Shown: one piece after another, positions 1 to 8,833 of the stretch | Numbering within the stretch: the first letter of the stretch is position 1 | How the letters are laid out: each line of letters opens with the position of its first letter | NCBI GenBank assembly: GCA_946558695.1 | Contig: CAMNTQ010000017.1 | Location: 1-59,040, forward strand | Length of the DNA stretch: 59,040 nt | Direction of reading: 5' to 3' | Source: an uncultured Lachnospiraceae bacterium | GTDB lineage: Bacteria > Bacillota > Clostridia > Lachnospirales > Lachnospiraceae | The notes under the pieces: model-generated | The model's database searches: none | The model's input: the letters and a program-made list of their open reading frames with translations, nothing else | What the model was told of the DNA's origin: nothing | Translations under genes and position numbers: made by a program

Positions 1-2
1 CC

Positions 3-158
3 CGGCAGGAGTTCTATGCCCGCCATAGCAAAAAGTATGTGGATGAGACCTTTGCGGGGTCTCTCCCCGCTTTCCTTGCTGCGTTTACCAGCGAGAAGAA
101 GTTGACAGCCGAGGAAATTACCGAGATTCGTGAACTGATCGACAAGGCAGGTGAATGA
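3..158 (+). CDS. BlaI/MecI-family repressor, C-terminal fragment (5' end outside window)
   Basis: The frame is open from the left edge and ends in TGA at 156-158, giving the last 51 residues of a protein. The fragment reads ...EFYARHSKKYVDETF... followed by a helical tail (LTAEEITEIRELIDKAGE), which resembles the dimerisation end of BlaI/MecI/CopY-type winged-helix repressors. The DNA-binding half lies outside the window. The assignment rests partly on context: the next gene, two bases downstream, is an M56 BlaR1-like sensor protease, and these two families are usually encoded together, with the protease inactivating the repressor on signal. No promoter can be judged here. Confidence 0.75.
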   Translation, partial: RQEFYARHSKKYVDETFAGSLPAFLAAFTSEKKLTAEEITEIRELIDKAGE

Positions 159-159
159 T

Positions 160-1719
160 ATGGGCGATATATTCCTGAAAACTCTGAATATGAGCATTGC
201 CGCAAGCTGGCTGATTTTAGCGGTGGTGCTGCTTCGATTCATGCTGAGAAAGGCGCCGAAGTGGATTGCCGTCCTTTTGTGGGGGATTGTCGCTCTGCGG
301 CTGGTGGTTCCCTTTTCCTTCGAGAGTGTGTTGAGCTTGATCCCCAGCGCCGAGACTTTCAACGCCCATAACATCCAGTATGAGACGCCCGCTATCAGCA
401 GCGGCATCTCCGCCGTCAACAATGCGGTCAACCCCGTTCTAGGCGAGACCTTTGCTCCAAACCCGGTCGGCAGTGTCAATCCGCTCTATGTCTGGACGCT
501 TGTTGCGTCTGCAATCTGGCTTGTTGGTATCGCCGCAATTCTGCTGTATGCGGTCATCAGTTATGTGCGGGTACGCCGGAGCGTTGCAGAAAGAATGCCC
601 TATGAGGCAAACATCTTTCTGTGCGACCATGTAAAATCTCCGTTTATCCTGGGACTGATCCGGCCCAAAATCTATCTGCCCTCCAACATGGATGCCACGT
701 CCATGGAGCCGATGGTTGCCCACGAAAAGGCGCACCTGGCAAGGCTTGACCACTGGTGGAAACCGCTGGGCTTTCTGATTTTGGCGGTTCACTGGTTCAA
801 TCCCCTGTGCTGGGTAGCTTATGTGCTGCTGTGCCGGGACATTGAGTTGGCCTGCGATGAGAAGGTCATCCGGCAGATGGATTTGGATGAAAAGAAGCAA
901 TACTCTACCGTCCTGCTGGAGTGCAGTACCCAGCGGCGGCTGGTCACAATCTGCCCGCTGGCCTTTGGCGAGGTCGGTGTGAAAGAGAGGGTGAAAAACG
1001 TGTTGAATTATAAAAAACCGGCGTTCTGGATCATTGTTGTGGCTGTTGCTGCCTGTGCGGTGGTGACGGTATGCTTTGCAACGAATCCAGTGACAGCAGA
1101 ACCCAACACACCAAACACAGAGCGCCCCACATTTCGGGAAGACCCGTCCGGCAATCTTATACTGGAGGAATATTGGAACCCCAGAGACGGCAGCTACTAT
1201 GCGCAGGACATCCGCGAAAAGTTCCCTGCTCACATTGTCGAGGACGGCATGGACAGCCAGAAGTTCATCCTTCCGCAGCAACAGGAGTGCTACGAGCAGG
1301 CGGTCGCATCTGCCGGGCTGGATACCGACAAGGTGATCGGGGCGCTCCTTGAGACGATCTGCAGCAGCCCCGCCCTGTCCTCCAATCCGGGGGATTATAT
1401 CGAGGAACACCCCATCGAGTACCGGGAACTGACCTACTATGGCCGGTATACTCTGAAATACTGCTTCGCCCGGTTCGAGGAGGGCAACGAAACCGGACTG
1501 GACGGGCATATCATGAGGACGGTGTGTGAGGATATTGCGGTCGGCTGGGGAGAAGCCTTCCCGACTGATTATGTAGTGATTACCGGGCAGATGTGGTATG
1601 ATGCGTTCAAAAGCAATGCACTGGGTTTGATGGAGCAATATAGGGAAATTGAGCTTGCAGAACGCTATCCGGCGTCCTATCTGCTGCTCAGTATGCTTGG
1701 GGAGGTATCAATCACATAA
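160..1719 (+). CDS. M56-family (BlaR1/MecR1-like) membrane sensor metalloprotease
   Basis: About 519 residues. The N-terminal half has hydrophobic segments (IAASWLILAVVLLRFML, WVAVLLWGIVALRLVV and one near residue 110) and a zinc protease core with HEKAH near residue 190 (AHEKAHLARLDHWW), then ELACDEKVI, the usual M56 third-ligand region. One more membrane segment (FWIIVVAVAACAVVTVCFA) precedes a roughly 200-residue soluble tail. That tail shows no SxxK/KTG penicillin-binding signature, so it is probably not a beta-lactam sensor. The ATG at 160 is preferred over the GTG at 151 because AAGGCAGG lies 8-9 bases upstream; it begins one base after the repressor stop, so the two are translationally coupled. 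The 3' end overlaps the convergent hemZ end by 12 bp. Confidence 0.85.
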   Translation: MGDIFLKTLNMSIAASWLILAVVLLRFMLRKAPKWIAVLLWGIVALRLVVPFSFESVLSLIPSAETFNAHNIQYETPAISSGISAVNNAVNPVLGETFAPNPVGSVNPLYVWTLVASAIWLVGIAAILLYAVISYVRVRRSVAERMPYEANIFLCDHVKSPFILGLIRPKIYLPSNMDATSMEPMVAHEKAHLARLDHWWKPLGFLILAVHWFNPLCWVAYVLLCRDIELACDEKVIRQMDLDEKKQYSTVLLECSTQRRLVTICPLAFGEVGVKERVKNVLNYKKPAFWIIVVAVAACAVVTVCFATNPVTAEPNTPNTERPTFREDPSGNLILEEYWNPRDGSYYAQDIREKFPAHIVEDGMDSQKFILPQQQECYEQAVASAGLDTDKVIGALLETICSSPALSSNPGDYIEEHPIEYRELTYYGRYTLKYCFARFEEGNETGLDGHIMRTVCEDIAVGWGEAFPTDYVVITGQMWYDAFKSNALGLMEQYREIELAERYPASYLLLSMLGEVSIT

Positions 1720-3084
1720 AAGCTGCTTTTTGCGCTCAATCATTTCCCCGATTCTCTCGATATATTGGGAAACATCTTTCACATTCTCGCTTCGCTTGAT
1801 CAGCCCGTCTGGATAAACTCGCTTTGACACGCTCCCCGCACCGCAGGCGACTATGGTCTGTTTTTCTTCCATAATAAGGATATTGTATATTCCGGCTTTG
1901 TCAGCCTTTGCATAACCTACATTTTCAAAATTGCCGGCGATATTTTTCTGCCGGTACAGATAGTAGGGAGACATCTCCATCCTTCCTGCCGACCGGGCCG
2001 CTTCCTCGATCATCTGACCGATACATCCGGCATTCCCCCCATCCTGCCGCTCCATCTTAGCCGCCCGCTTTATCGCAAGGGAATGCACGGTAAGATTATC
2101 CGGCGGCAAATCTTCTATCTGACGCAGCGTGTCCTTCACATCCTCTATCGTCTCGCCCGGAAGTCCCATGATCAAATCCATGTTGATATTGTCAAAGCCC
2201 ATATCCCGCGCAAGCAAAAACGCCGCCTTCACTTCCTCCACCGTATGCTTTCTGCCGATGACGTCAAGCGTCTTTTGCTGCATCGTCTGAGGATTGATGG
2301 AAATCCGCGTAATCCCATGCTCCTTTAAAACCGTAAGCTTTTCGCGCGTGATGCTGTCCGGTCTTCCTGCCTCCACCGTATATTCCAACAGATGCTCCTT
2401 TGGAAAATACAGATCAATACAGGATAACAGCCTGTCAAGCTGCGCTCCGCTAAGCGTCGTAGGCGTCCCTCCTCCAACGTAGACGGTATTCAGCCGCTTT
2501 CCATCGGATGCCTCGGCTATCAACCGGAGTTCTCTGCAAAGCGCATCCAGATATTCATCGATCCGGTCTTTCCAGAAGGACCACTCCCCGGAACTAAAGG
2601 AACAGTAAGTACAGACCGTCGGGCAGAAAGGAATTCCCACATACAGGCTGTACCCATCTTTCGCATCCAGCTTATCAAGCAGCGCTTTTTCCCTTACGGC
2701 AATATTCCATGCAAGCTCTGATTTTTCCTTGCTCACCAGATAATTTTCTCCAAACCAGCGGATAAACTCCTCCTTCGCCATCCCTTCATCAAGGCTCTTC
2801 ACCGCCAGTTTCACAGGGCGCACTCCCATAAGAATCCCCCATGAAAGAGTCCGCCCTGTCCGTTCGGCCAGCTGACCGTAGAGGACGGTATCAATCCGGC
2901 GCTTTGGCTCTTTTTCCCCTTCATCCGGCACCGAAGCCGCCGTTTTTCCGTCCAATATTACCGTTACATAATTAGAGGCTTTTTCCTCTACCCGCGAAAC
3001 AACCTCCGCGGATGGATAAAAAGCCTTCGTCATATGGTACGCATTATAAATATAAGCTTCATCCCTGCATATCACCTGAATCAT
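1708..3084 (-). CDS. hemZ: HemZ-type coproporphyrinogen III dehydrogenase-like radical SAM protein
   Basis: 458 residues. The radical SAM 4Fe-4S motif CPTVCTYC is at residues 154-161, followed by GGGTPTTLS and the HemN-type stretch RISINPQTMQQKTL. The roughly 150-residue N-terminal extension before the radical SAM core is characteristic of HemZ rather than HemN/HemW. By family it is assigned to oxygen-independent conversion of coproporphyrinogen III to protoporphyrinogen IX; activity of HemZ proteins is less well proven than that of HemN, and no other haem gene is in view. The start has AGGGAG 8-9 bases upstream. It follows the MBL-fold hydrolase by 86 bp and is likely the last gene of the apt-rel transcript. 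Confidence 0.88.
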   Translation of the reverse strand: MIQVICRDEAYIYNAYHMTKAFYPSAEVVSRVEEKASNYVTVILDGKTAASVPDEGEKEPKRRIDTVLYGQLAERTGRTLSWGILMGVRPVKLAVKSLDEGMAKEEFIRWFGENYLVSKEKSELAWNIAVREKALLDKLDAKDGYSLYVGIPFCPTVCTYCSFSSGEWSFWKDRIDEYLDALCRELRLIAEASDGKRLNTVYVGGGTPTTLSGAQLDRLLSCIDLYFPKEHLLEYTVEAGRPDSITREKLTVLKEHGITRISINPQTMQQKTLDVIGRKHTVEEVKAAFLLARDMGFDNINMDLIMGLPGETIEDVKDTLRQIEDLPPDNLTVHSLAIKRAAKMERQDGGNAGCIGQMIEEAARSAGRMEMSPYYLYRQKNIAGNFENVGYAKADKAGIYNILIMEEKQTIVACGAGSVSKRVYPDGLIKRSENVKDVSQYIERIGEMIERKKQLLCD

Positions 3085-3170
3085 ATATTCTAATCTCCCT
3101 GTACATCAAAACCTCTGTCTTTAACATACTTCGCGCGCAGCTGCATTTTATATGCTTTTATGCACGCCTG

Positions 3171-3791
3171 TCAGATAAACGGATTATGCTCTCTCTCATA
3201 TCCGATCATCGTCTCTCCCATATGTCCGGGATAGACGTGCGTCTCATCCGGGAGTTTCATCAACTTCTCCCTGACAGAATGCATAAGATCCGATGTGCTG
3301 CTCGTCTCAAAATCCGTTCTTCCCACCGAACACTGGAACAGTGTATCTCCGCTGAACAGCACGTTCTCCGATGCAATATAATAGCAGCACCCGCCCCACG
3401 TATGGCCCGGCGTGTGAATCACTTCAAATTTATAACCCGCAAGGTCTAAGGTCTGTCTGTCTCTCAAATACTGCGCTCCGGAAAAAGTATAACCCGCCGT
3501 ATAAGTAGAAGACTGATTCAGCCGCGGATCATTCATCACCTTCTCATCATCCTCATGAACATAGACCGGAACCGGATATTCCTTCAAAAATCCGTCGATT
3601 CCCATAATATGGTCAAAATGTCCGTGAGTCAAAAGAATCGCTTCTATCTTAAGACCTTCCCCTTGTATATAGTCCAGCATCTTCTTCGGGCACGCCGCCG
3701 GGTCCACGATGACAGCCTGCTTTGTCTCCTCATTTACTGCAAGATAACAGTTGGTGCTGATAATCCCTGTTACAAATCTCTCTACTTTCAT
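3171..3791 (-). CDS. MBL-fold metallo-hydrolase (glyoxalase II-like)
   Basis: 206 residues, a complete single-domain metallo-beta-lactamase fold. The binuclear metal motif THGHFDH is near residues 55-61; further ligands are HTPGHTWG near residue 108, the Asp in FSGDTLF, and a C-terminal YPGHMGETMIGYE. These fit the YcbL/glyoxalase II-like group (hydroxyacylglutathione hydrolase-like), common in glutathione-free Firmicutes where the true thioester substrate is unknown. The ATG is two bases beyond the rel stop codon and uses a GGACGACGGGTTAAGG leader, so it is translationally coupled to rel. Function beyond thioester hydrolase-like chemistry is not assignable. Confidence 0.88.
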   Translation of the reverse strand: MKVERFVTGIISTNCYLAVNEETKQAVIVDPAACPKKMLDYIQGEGLKIEAILLTHGHFDHIMGIDGFLKEYPVPVYVHEDDEKVMNDPRLNQSSTYTAGYTFSGAQYLRDRQTLDLAGYKFEVIHTPGHTWGGCCYYIASENVLFSGDTLFQCSVGRTDFETSSTSDLMHSVREKLMKLPDETHVYPGHMGETMIGYEREHNPFI

Positions 3792-3793
3792 CC

Positions 3794-6157
3794 TTAACCC
3801 GTCGTCCTTTCAATATCAATCACGCCCTCAAGCTGTCTGAGCTTAGAGATTACTTTCTCAAGTTCAGATCTGCCATGAACGATAAATCCCGTCTCAATGG
3901 TTGCCATTCCCTGCTTATTGGTACGGATATTCATAGACTTCACATCTACCCCATTCTCCGTAAAGATCTTGGTCACATCCATCAAAAATCCCTGCTTGTC
4001 ATAGGCAAACATCTTGATCTCCGCAAGGTACTGACCGCCCGCTTTTTCTGCAACTCCGCCTTCCCACTCGGCATCGATAAGCCTCGCTCTCTCCGCCTCC
4101 GTCAGATGGATCATATTCACGCAGTCTGTACGGTGAATGGATAATCCCCTTCCTCTCGTAACAAATCCCACGATCTCGTCTCCCGGAACCGGATTGCAGC
4201 ACCGCGAAAAACGGACTGCTACATCGTCGATCCCCTTCACTACGATGCCGCTCTTTGACTTGGCAATATGAACCTTATTCCTTGCCGCCTCTGCAACCTT
4301 CTCTAAGACAACTTCATTCGTCATCTCCTGCTTGTGTTCTTTTCCGTATTCCTCCACAAGACGGTTCACAACCTGACCTTCCTTAAGGCCGCCGTGCCCG
4401 ATCGCCGCAAGCACGGAATCCCAGTCTCTGAACCCGTATTTGTTCTGAACGATCTCCATATATTTCGTCTGGAGGATATCCGAAGGATTAATGGACTTCG
4501 TTCTGCAGTAAGATGCGATCATCTCCTTGCCCTTGATGATGTTATCTTCCTTAAACTGCTTTTTGAACCACTGATTAATCTTATTCTTCGCCTGCGTACT
4601 CTTGACAATATTCAGCCAATCGCGGCTCGGTCCCTTGGAATTCTGGGAGGTTAAAATCTCTATTCTGTCTCCGTTCTGAATCTTGTAATCAATGGTCACA
4701 AGCTTCCCATTCACTCTCGCGCCCACCATCTTGTTACCGACAGCGCTGTGGATCGCATAAGCAAAATCAATCGGCGTAGAGCCGTTCGGAAGGTTCTTCA
4801 CATCCCCCTGCGGGGTAAAGCAGTAGACATCCTCCGCAAACAGATCCAGATCCCCCTTCAGGAGATTTAAAAATTCCCGGTTATCCGACATATCCTGCTG
4901 CCACTCTAAAATCTGTCTTAACCAGCTTAACTTCTCCTCCTCCTGAACCTTCACATTCTTCTTCCCGTTCTGGGATTCCTTGTATTTCCAGTGAGCCGCG
5001 ATACCATATTCCGCCGTCTTATGCATCTCCTCCGTACGAATCTGTATCTCAAAAGGCTGTCCTGCCGTACTCTGACCCGCCGTACTCATCAGCGTCGTAT
5101 GGAGCGACTGATACATATTCGGCTTCGGCATAGCGATATAATCTTTAAAACGTCCCGGAATCGGCGTATATAATTCATGAATCACGCCAAGAGCCGCATA
5201 GCAGTCCTTCACCGATTCCACGATGATCCGCACCGCAAACAGATCATAGATCTGATCAACCGTCTTATCCTGATTCACCATCTTCTTATAGATACTGAAA
5301 AAGTGCTTCACGCGTCCGCTGACCTCCGCCTTGATGCCGGAATTCTTCATATGATCGGATACGTCTTCTACAATCTGGTCTACGAACTCCTCCCGCTCTG
5401 TCTTTCTGGAATTGATCTGCTTTACTAAGTCAAAGAATACCTCCGGCTCATAATATTTCAATGACAGGTCGTCAAGCTCTGTCTTAATCTTAGAGATTCC
5501 GAGCCTGTGAGCGATCGGAGCATAGATATCCATCGTCTCCTTCGCCTTTTCCTTCTGCTTTGCAGGAGTCATAAACTGGAGCGTGCGCATATTATGAAGG
5601 CGGTCCGCAAGCTTTATGATGATAACACGGATATCCTTCGCCATTGCGAGGAACATCTTCCGCAGATTCTCCGCCTGAACTTCAAGCTTATCCGCAGAAT
5701 AAGAAAGCTGCCCTAACTTTGTCACGCCGTCCACCAGCAGGCAGACATCCTCGCCGAATTCCTTTTTTAACGTCTCTTCCCCGACCTTCGTATCCTCGAT
5801 CACATCATGCATCATACCGGCTGCGATGGTCTCTTTATCCATCTCCAGCTCGGCAAGAATAATCGCCACCCACAGCGGATGGACGATGTAGGGCTCTCCT
5901 GATTTGCGCCGCTGTTCCCCGTGCGCCTTCTTTGCCAGATGATAAGCTTTCTCTATCATAGTGACATCTGTAGAAGGATGATACTTTCGGATGCAGGCAA
6001 TCAACATGTCGTACAGCTTATCCGGATCCTCGTAATCTTTTTCGTCTTTGATTGCGTGACCGTCCACAACCTCCAGCCCAAGCGCCAGATCCTTTGTAAC
6101 AGAAGCTGATGCGATGCGGTTATCCAGCGATTCGTACGTCGTCTTTTTTTCTGACAT
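3794..6157 (-). CDS. relA: Bifunctional (p)ppGpp synthetase/hydrolase Rel
   Basis: 787 residues. In order: HD hydrolase domain (HGEQRRKSGEPYIVHPL near residue 80, MMHDVIEDT near 115); synthetase domain with RFKDYIAMPKPN and EIQIRTEEMH; TGS domain (VYCFTPQGDVKNLPNGST); zinc-finger-like region with paired Cys (FSRCCNPVPGDE); C-terminal ACT domain. The RFKD motif is the RxKD class found in bifunctional Rel/SpoT rather than ExDD of monofunctional RelA, and the HD residues are intact, so both activities are expected. It makes and degrades the stringent-response alarmone on ribosomes. The start has GGGAGG 8-9 bases upstream. It lies 95 bp after apt, the common Firmicute order. Confidence 0.96.
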   Translation of the reverse strand: MSEKKTTYESLDNRIASASVTKDLALGLEVVDGHAIKDEKDYEDPDKLYDMLIACIRKYHPSTDVTMIEKAYHLAKKAHGEQRRKSGEPYIVHPLWVAIILAELEMDKETIAAGMMHDVIEDTKVGEETLKKEFGEDVCLLVDGVTKLGQLSYSADKLEVQAENLRKMFLAMAKDIRVIIIKLADRLHNMRTLQFMTPAKQKEKAKETMDIYAPIAHRLGISKIKTELDDLSLKYYEPEVFFDLVKQINSRKTEREEFVDQIVEDVSDHMKNSGIKAEVSGRVKHFFSIYKKMVNQDKTVDQIYDLFAVRIIVESVKDCYAALGVIHELYTPIPGRFKDYIAMPKPNMYQSLHTTLMSTAGQSTAGQPFEIQIRTEEMHKTAEYGIAAHWKYKESQNGKKNVKVQEEEKLSWLRQILEWQQDMSDNREFLNLLKGDLDLFAEDVYCFTPQGDVKNLPNGSTPIDFAYAIHSAVGNKMVGARVNGKLVTIDYKIQNGDRIEILTSQNSKGPSRDWLNIVKSTQAKNKINQWFKKQFKEDNIIKGKEMIASYCRTKSINPSDILQTKYMEIVQNKYGFRDWDSVLAAIGHGGLKEGQVVNRLVEEYGKEHKQEMTNEVVLEKVAEAARNKVHIAKSKSGIVVKGIDDVAVRFSRCCNPVPGDEIVGFVTRGRGLSIHRTDCVNMIHLTEAERARLIDAEWEGGVAEKAGGQYLAEIKMFAYDKQGFLMDVTKIFTENGVDVKSMNIRTNKQGMATIETGFIVHGRSELEKVISKLRQLEGVIDIERTTG

Positions 6158-6252
6158 ATTACTGCCTCCCTCCCTTTTTCCTTACTATTAGACAATTGCG
6201 AAACTTTGATTTGTCAGTACCGAGTTGTACAATGACCGCCCGGCTTACTCTG

Positions 6253-6777
6253 CTACTTCCCCGGATATACGATAACAGAATCTACATCATATCCTGACAG
6301 CCGTCTTCTCCCCTCAAGCCCGGCAAGCTCCATTAAGAATACACATTTGACGACTTCTCCGCCAAGCCCTTCCACCAGCTTGACGATCGCCTCATTTGTT
6401 CCGCCCGTAGCCATCAGATCGTCAATTACAACGACTCTCTGTCCCTTCTTGACGGCATCTTTATGAATCTCAATCTCTGCAGTGCCGTATTCCAACTCAT
6501 AGGTAATGGAAGCGGTCTCGCAGGGGAGCTTTCCTTTTTTACGGATGGGAATAAACGGTTTATTCATGTTATAGGCAATCGGCACTCCAAAGATAAATCC
6601 CCGCGACTCCGGTCCGACGATCACATCAAATTCCACATCCTTAAGCTTTTCCTGCATCAGATCAATAGCCATGTGCAGTCCTTCTGCATCCTGCAGCACA
6701 CTTGTCACATCTCTGAAAATAATTCCCGGCTCTGGAAAATCCGGGATACTTCTTACGTATTCCTCGATTGATTTCAT
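6253..6777 (-). CDS. apt: Adenine phosphoribosyltransferase
   Basis: 174 residues from the ATG at 6777, the usual APT length. It starts MKSIEEYVRSIPDFPEPGI and carries FRDVTSVLQD, GPESRGFIFG, and the PRPP-binding loop VVVIDDLMATGGT. It salvages adenine plus PRPP to AMP in the cytoplasm. An in-frame ATG 14 codons upstream exists, but GGAGAG seven bases before 6777 decides the shorter start. A sigma-A-type promoter is visible at 6837-6865. It is followed by rel, so purine salvage and stringent signalling share a transcript. Confidence 0.95.
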   Translation of the reverse strand: MKSIEEYVRSIPDFPEPGIIFRDVTSVLQDAEGLHMAIDLMQEKLKDVEFDVIVGPESRGFIFGVPIAYNMNKPFIPIRKKGKLPCETASITYELEYGTAEIEIHKDAVKKGQRVVVIDDLMATGGTNEAIVKLVEGLGGEVVKCVFLMELAGLEGRRRLSGYDVDSVIVYPGK

Positions 6778-6836
6778 AACTGATCTCTCCGTTTCTCTCC
6801 TTAAAATCTGTTTAGACACAAAATTTCATACATTAA

Positions 6837-6865
6837 AGTATAACATCTTCTGACACGATTTTCAA
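6837..6865 (-). promoter_or_regulatory. Sigma-A-type promoter for apt-rel
   Basis: On the minus strand TTGAAA (6865-6860) and TATACT (6842-6837) are separated by exactly 17 bases. It sits about 60 bases upstream of the apt start codon in the gap after recJ, so it can drive apt, rel, the MBL-fold gene and hemZ. Seen by consensus match only. Confidence 0.6.
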
Positions 6866-6917
6866 ATATTTCTATCGCGCAAAAATCCCAAAAAATCAGA
6901 AAAAACAGCCTGTTTTC

Positions 6918-8678
6918 TTATCTATAATGGGTAATTACGATCTGCGGGCTCCTTCTTCCCTGATATTCATTGATTCCCGGATAATAAGTTACGGAAAGCT
7001 TCATACCGTCCGCATGCCCGCCAAGCACCCGTTTTCCCGCCCCTGCGCCGAATCTCTCTTCCAGATATCCAAAAAATCTGTCTATATCTCCAAAGAACAT
7101 CGCCTCAATAGATGTATCCGCACTGTCTTTTACTCTCAGCTTCAGTACATTATGATTCTTCCCAAGAATGCGCCCTTCTAAAACAGAAATATTCCTCGCC
7201 GCGAATACAGGCTTCGTGTTCCCTTTGCCAAAAGGTTCTAAAAGTTCCAGTTCCGCAACTAACTTTTCCGTCACGCAGGAAAAAGGCATCTCCATATCTA
7301 TCTGCACTTTTTCCGCCATATCCTGTTCTGTCAGCGTGCAAAACTCATTCAGCATCCGGCGGAGCGGCGCGATGTTCTCTTTTTTCAGAGACAGACCTGC
7401 AGCCAGCTTATGTCCGCCATACTTGTCAAGAAGCTCTTTGCACCGGTTCAGCCCTTCGTACATGTGATACGCCTCGATAGAACGGCCGGATCCTTTGACT
7501 CCCTGCGCGGCGTCCGTCAGTATGAATACCGGCTTCCAATAACGCTCCCGGATCCTTCCCGCCACAATGCCAGCCAGACTTTCATGACAGTCCGGAAGAT
7601 AGAGAAGCAGCACCCTATCCTTCCCCTCCGGCTGATTCTCCACAAGCTCTGCCGCTTGTTCTACCGCCTTTGCAGTCATATCCTTTCTGCTGTCGTTCAA
7701 TGTCTTTAAATCCTCCGCCAGCGCTTTCGCCTCCTGCTCTGTCTTCGCCCGAAGGAGAGCGAGGGCACGCTTTGCCGTATCGAGCCTTCCTCCCGCGTTC
7801 AGGCAAGGTCCGATCACAAAGCCAATATGATAAGCGCCGATATGGTCTCTGTCAAGCCCTGTACATTCGATCAACGCCTTAAGTCCCGGATTCTTTGTAT
7901 TCCGAAGCCTTAAAAGCCCTTCTTTTACAAAGATACGGTTTTCGTCTGTCAGATCCATCACATCGCCCACTGTAGCGATCGCCACATTTTCAATCAGATA
8001 CGAGAGCTCGTCCGGGCTGCGCCCGAACACGCCTGCTAGCTTCACCATCAGCTTATAGGCGACAGCCGCGCCGCACAAACCCTTAAAGGGATAACTGCAG
8101 TCCGCCCGCTTCGGATCAATGACCGCATCAGCCGGAGGCAGTATGTAATGTTTTTCTCCTTCCGACTCCTCAAAAGGCACTTCATGATGATCGGTCACGA
8201 TCACCGTCATGCCGAGACTTTTCGCATAGGCAATCTCTTCCTTTGCCGCAATTCCGTTATCACAGGTAATGACCGTATCCGCTCCGTCTTTAAAAGCGCG
8301 CTCGATCAAATCCATATTCAGCCCATAGCCGTCCTTGATCCGGTCCGGAATATCACTGTCCGCCTCCGCTCCAAGCCTTTCTAATCCTTCTAAAAGAATA
8401 TAAGCCGCATTGACTCCGTCGATATCATAATCTCCGATCACACGGATCTTTTTATGATTTTCTATCTTTTCCTTTAGGATGCCGATTGATTTTTCCATAT
8501 CCTTCATAAGATATCCGTCCGAAAGCTTCGATATCTCTCCGTTCAGATACTGCTCTATCGCCTCGTCCCCTATCACGTCCCTGTTGCGTATCAGGCACGC
8601 CAGCCGGGGACTGATGTGAAACTTTTTCGCAATCCTGTCAAACTCCGCGCCCTTCCTTAACAACATCCACTGTTCCAT
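6918..8678 (-). CDS. recJ: Single-stranded-DNA-specific exonuclease RecJ
   Basis: 586 residues. DHH-family motifs are in order: GDYDIDGVNAAY near residue 82, CDNGIA near 140, VTDHHE near 158, then DHHA1 motifs (GPCLNAGGRLDTA near 290 and KGSGRS near 405). A C-terminal OB-like region follows. It degrades single-stranded DNA 5' to 3' in recombination and repair. It is shorter than Bacillus subtilis RecJ (near 786 residues) but all catalytic motifs are present; the missing part corresponds to the extra C-terminal domain. The start has GGGAGGG upstream. It lies between secDF and apt, a standard clostridial arrangement. Confidence 0.93.
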   Translation of the reverse strand: MEQWMLLRKGAEFDRIAKKFHISPRLACLIRNRDVIGDEAIEQYLNGEISKLSDGYLMKDMEKSIGILKEKIENHKKIRVIGDYDIDGVNAAYILLEGLERLGAEADSDIPDRIKDGYGLNMDLIERAFKDGADTVITCDNGIAAKEEIAYAKSLGMTVIVTDHHEVPFEESEGEKHYILPPADAVIDPKRADCSYPFKGLCGAAVAYKLMVKLAGVFGRSPDELSYLIENVAIATVGDVMDLTDENRIFVKEGLLRLRNTKNPGLKALIECTGLDRDHIGAYHIGFVIGPCLNAGGRLDTAKRALALLRAKTEQEAKALAEDLKTLNDSRKDMTAKAVEQAAELVENQPEGKDRVLLLYLPDCHESLAGIVAGRIRERYWKPVFILTDAAQGVKGSGRSIEAYHMYEGLNRCKELLDKYGGHKLAAGLSLKKENIAPLRRMLNEFCTLTEQDMAEKVQIDMEMPFSCVTEKLVAELELLEPFGKGNTKPVFAARNISVLEGRILGKNHNVLKLRVKDSADTSIEAMFFGDIDRFFGYLEERFGAGAGKRVLGGHADGMKLSVTYYPGINEYQGRRSPQIVITHYR

Positions 8679-8762
8679 CCCGATTCCCTCCCGTCAGTTT
8701 TACTCTGTCTTAACGATACAAGACGGCTGATAAATTAAACCCGTCGCGTGTCCATACATGAA

Positions 8763-8815
8763 ACAGCCACTGCCGTCCTGATATACTGGTGCATTCACCG
8801 GACGGCAATGGCTGT
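8763..8815 (-). terminator. Hairpin downstream of secDF
   Basis: Arms 8763-8778 and 8800-8815 form a 16-bp stem with a 21-base loop. Read on the minus strand the single non-Watson-Crick position is a G-U wobble; on the plus strand it would be an A-C mismatch, so the minus-strand RNA is the likely product. An A-run precedes the stem and a short U tract follows, so termination may be partial and allow read-through into recJ. Confidence 0.6.
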
Positions 8816-8833
8816 CTGTGTTTTTTCTTATTT

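Noticed and set aside
439-1638. A 399-codon minus-strand reading frame opposite the M56 protease gene
   Set aside because: It is antisense to a clear protease with known motifs, has no family resemblance and no ribosome-binding site at its start; it arises from codon bias.
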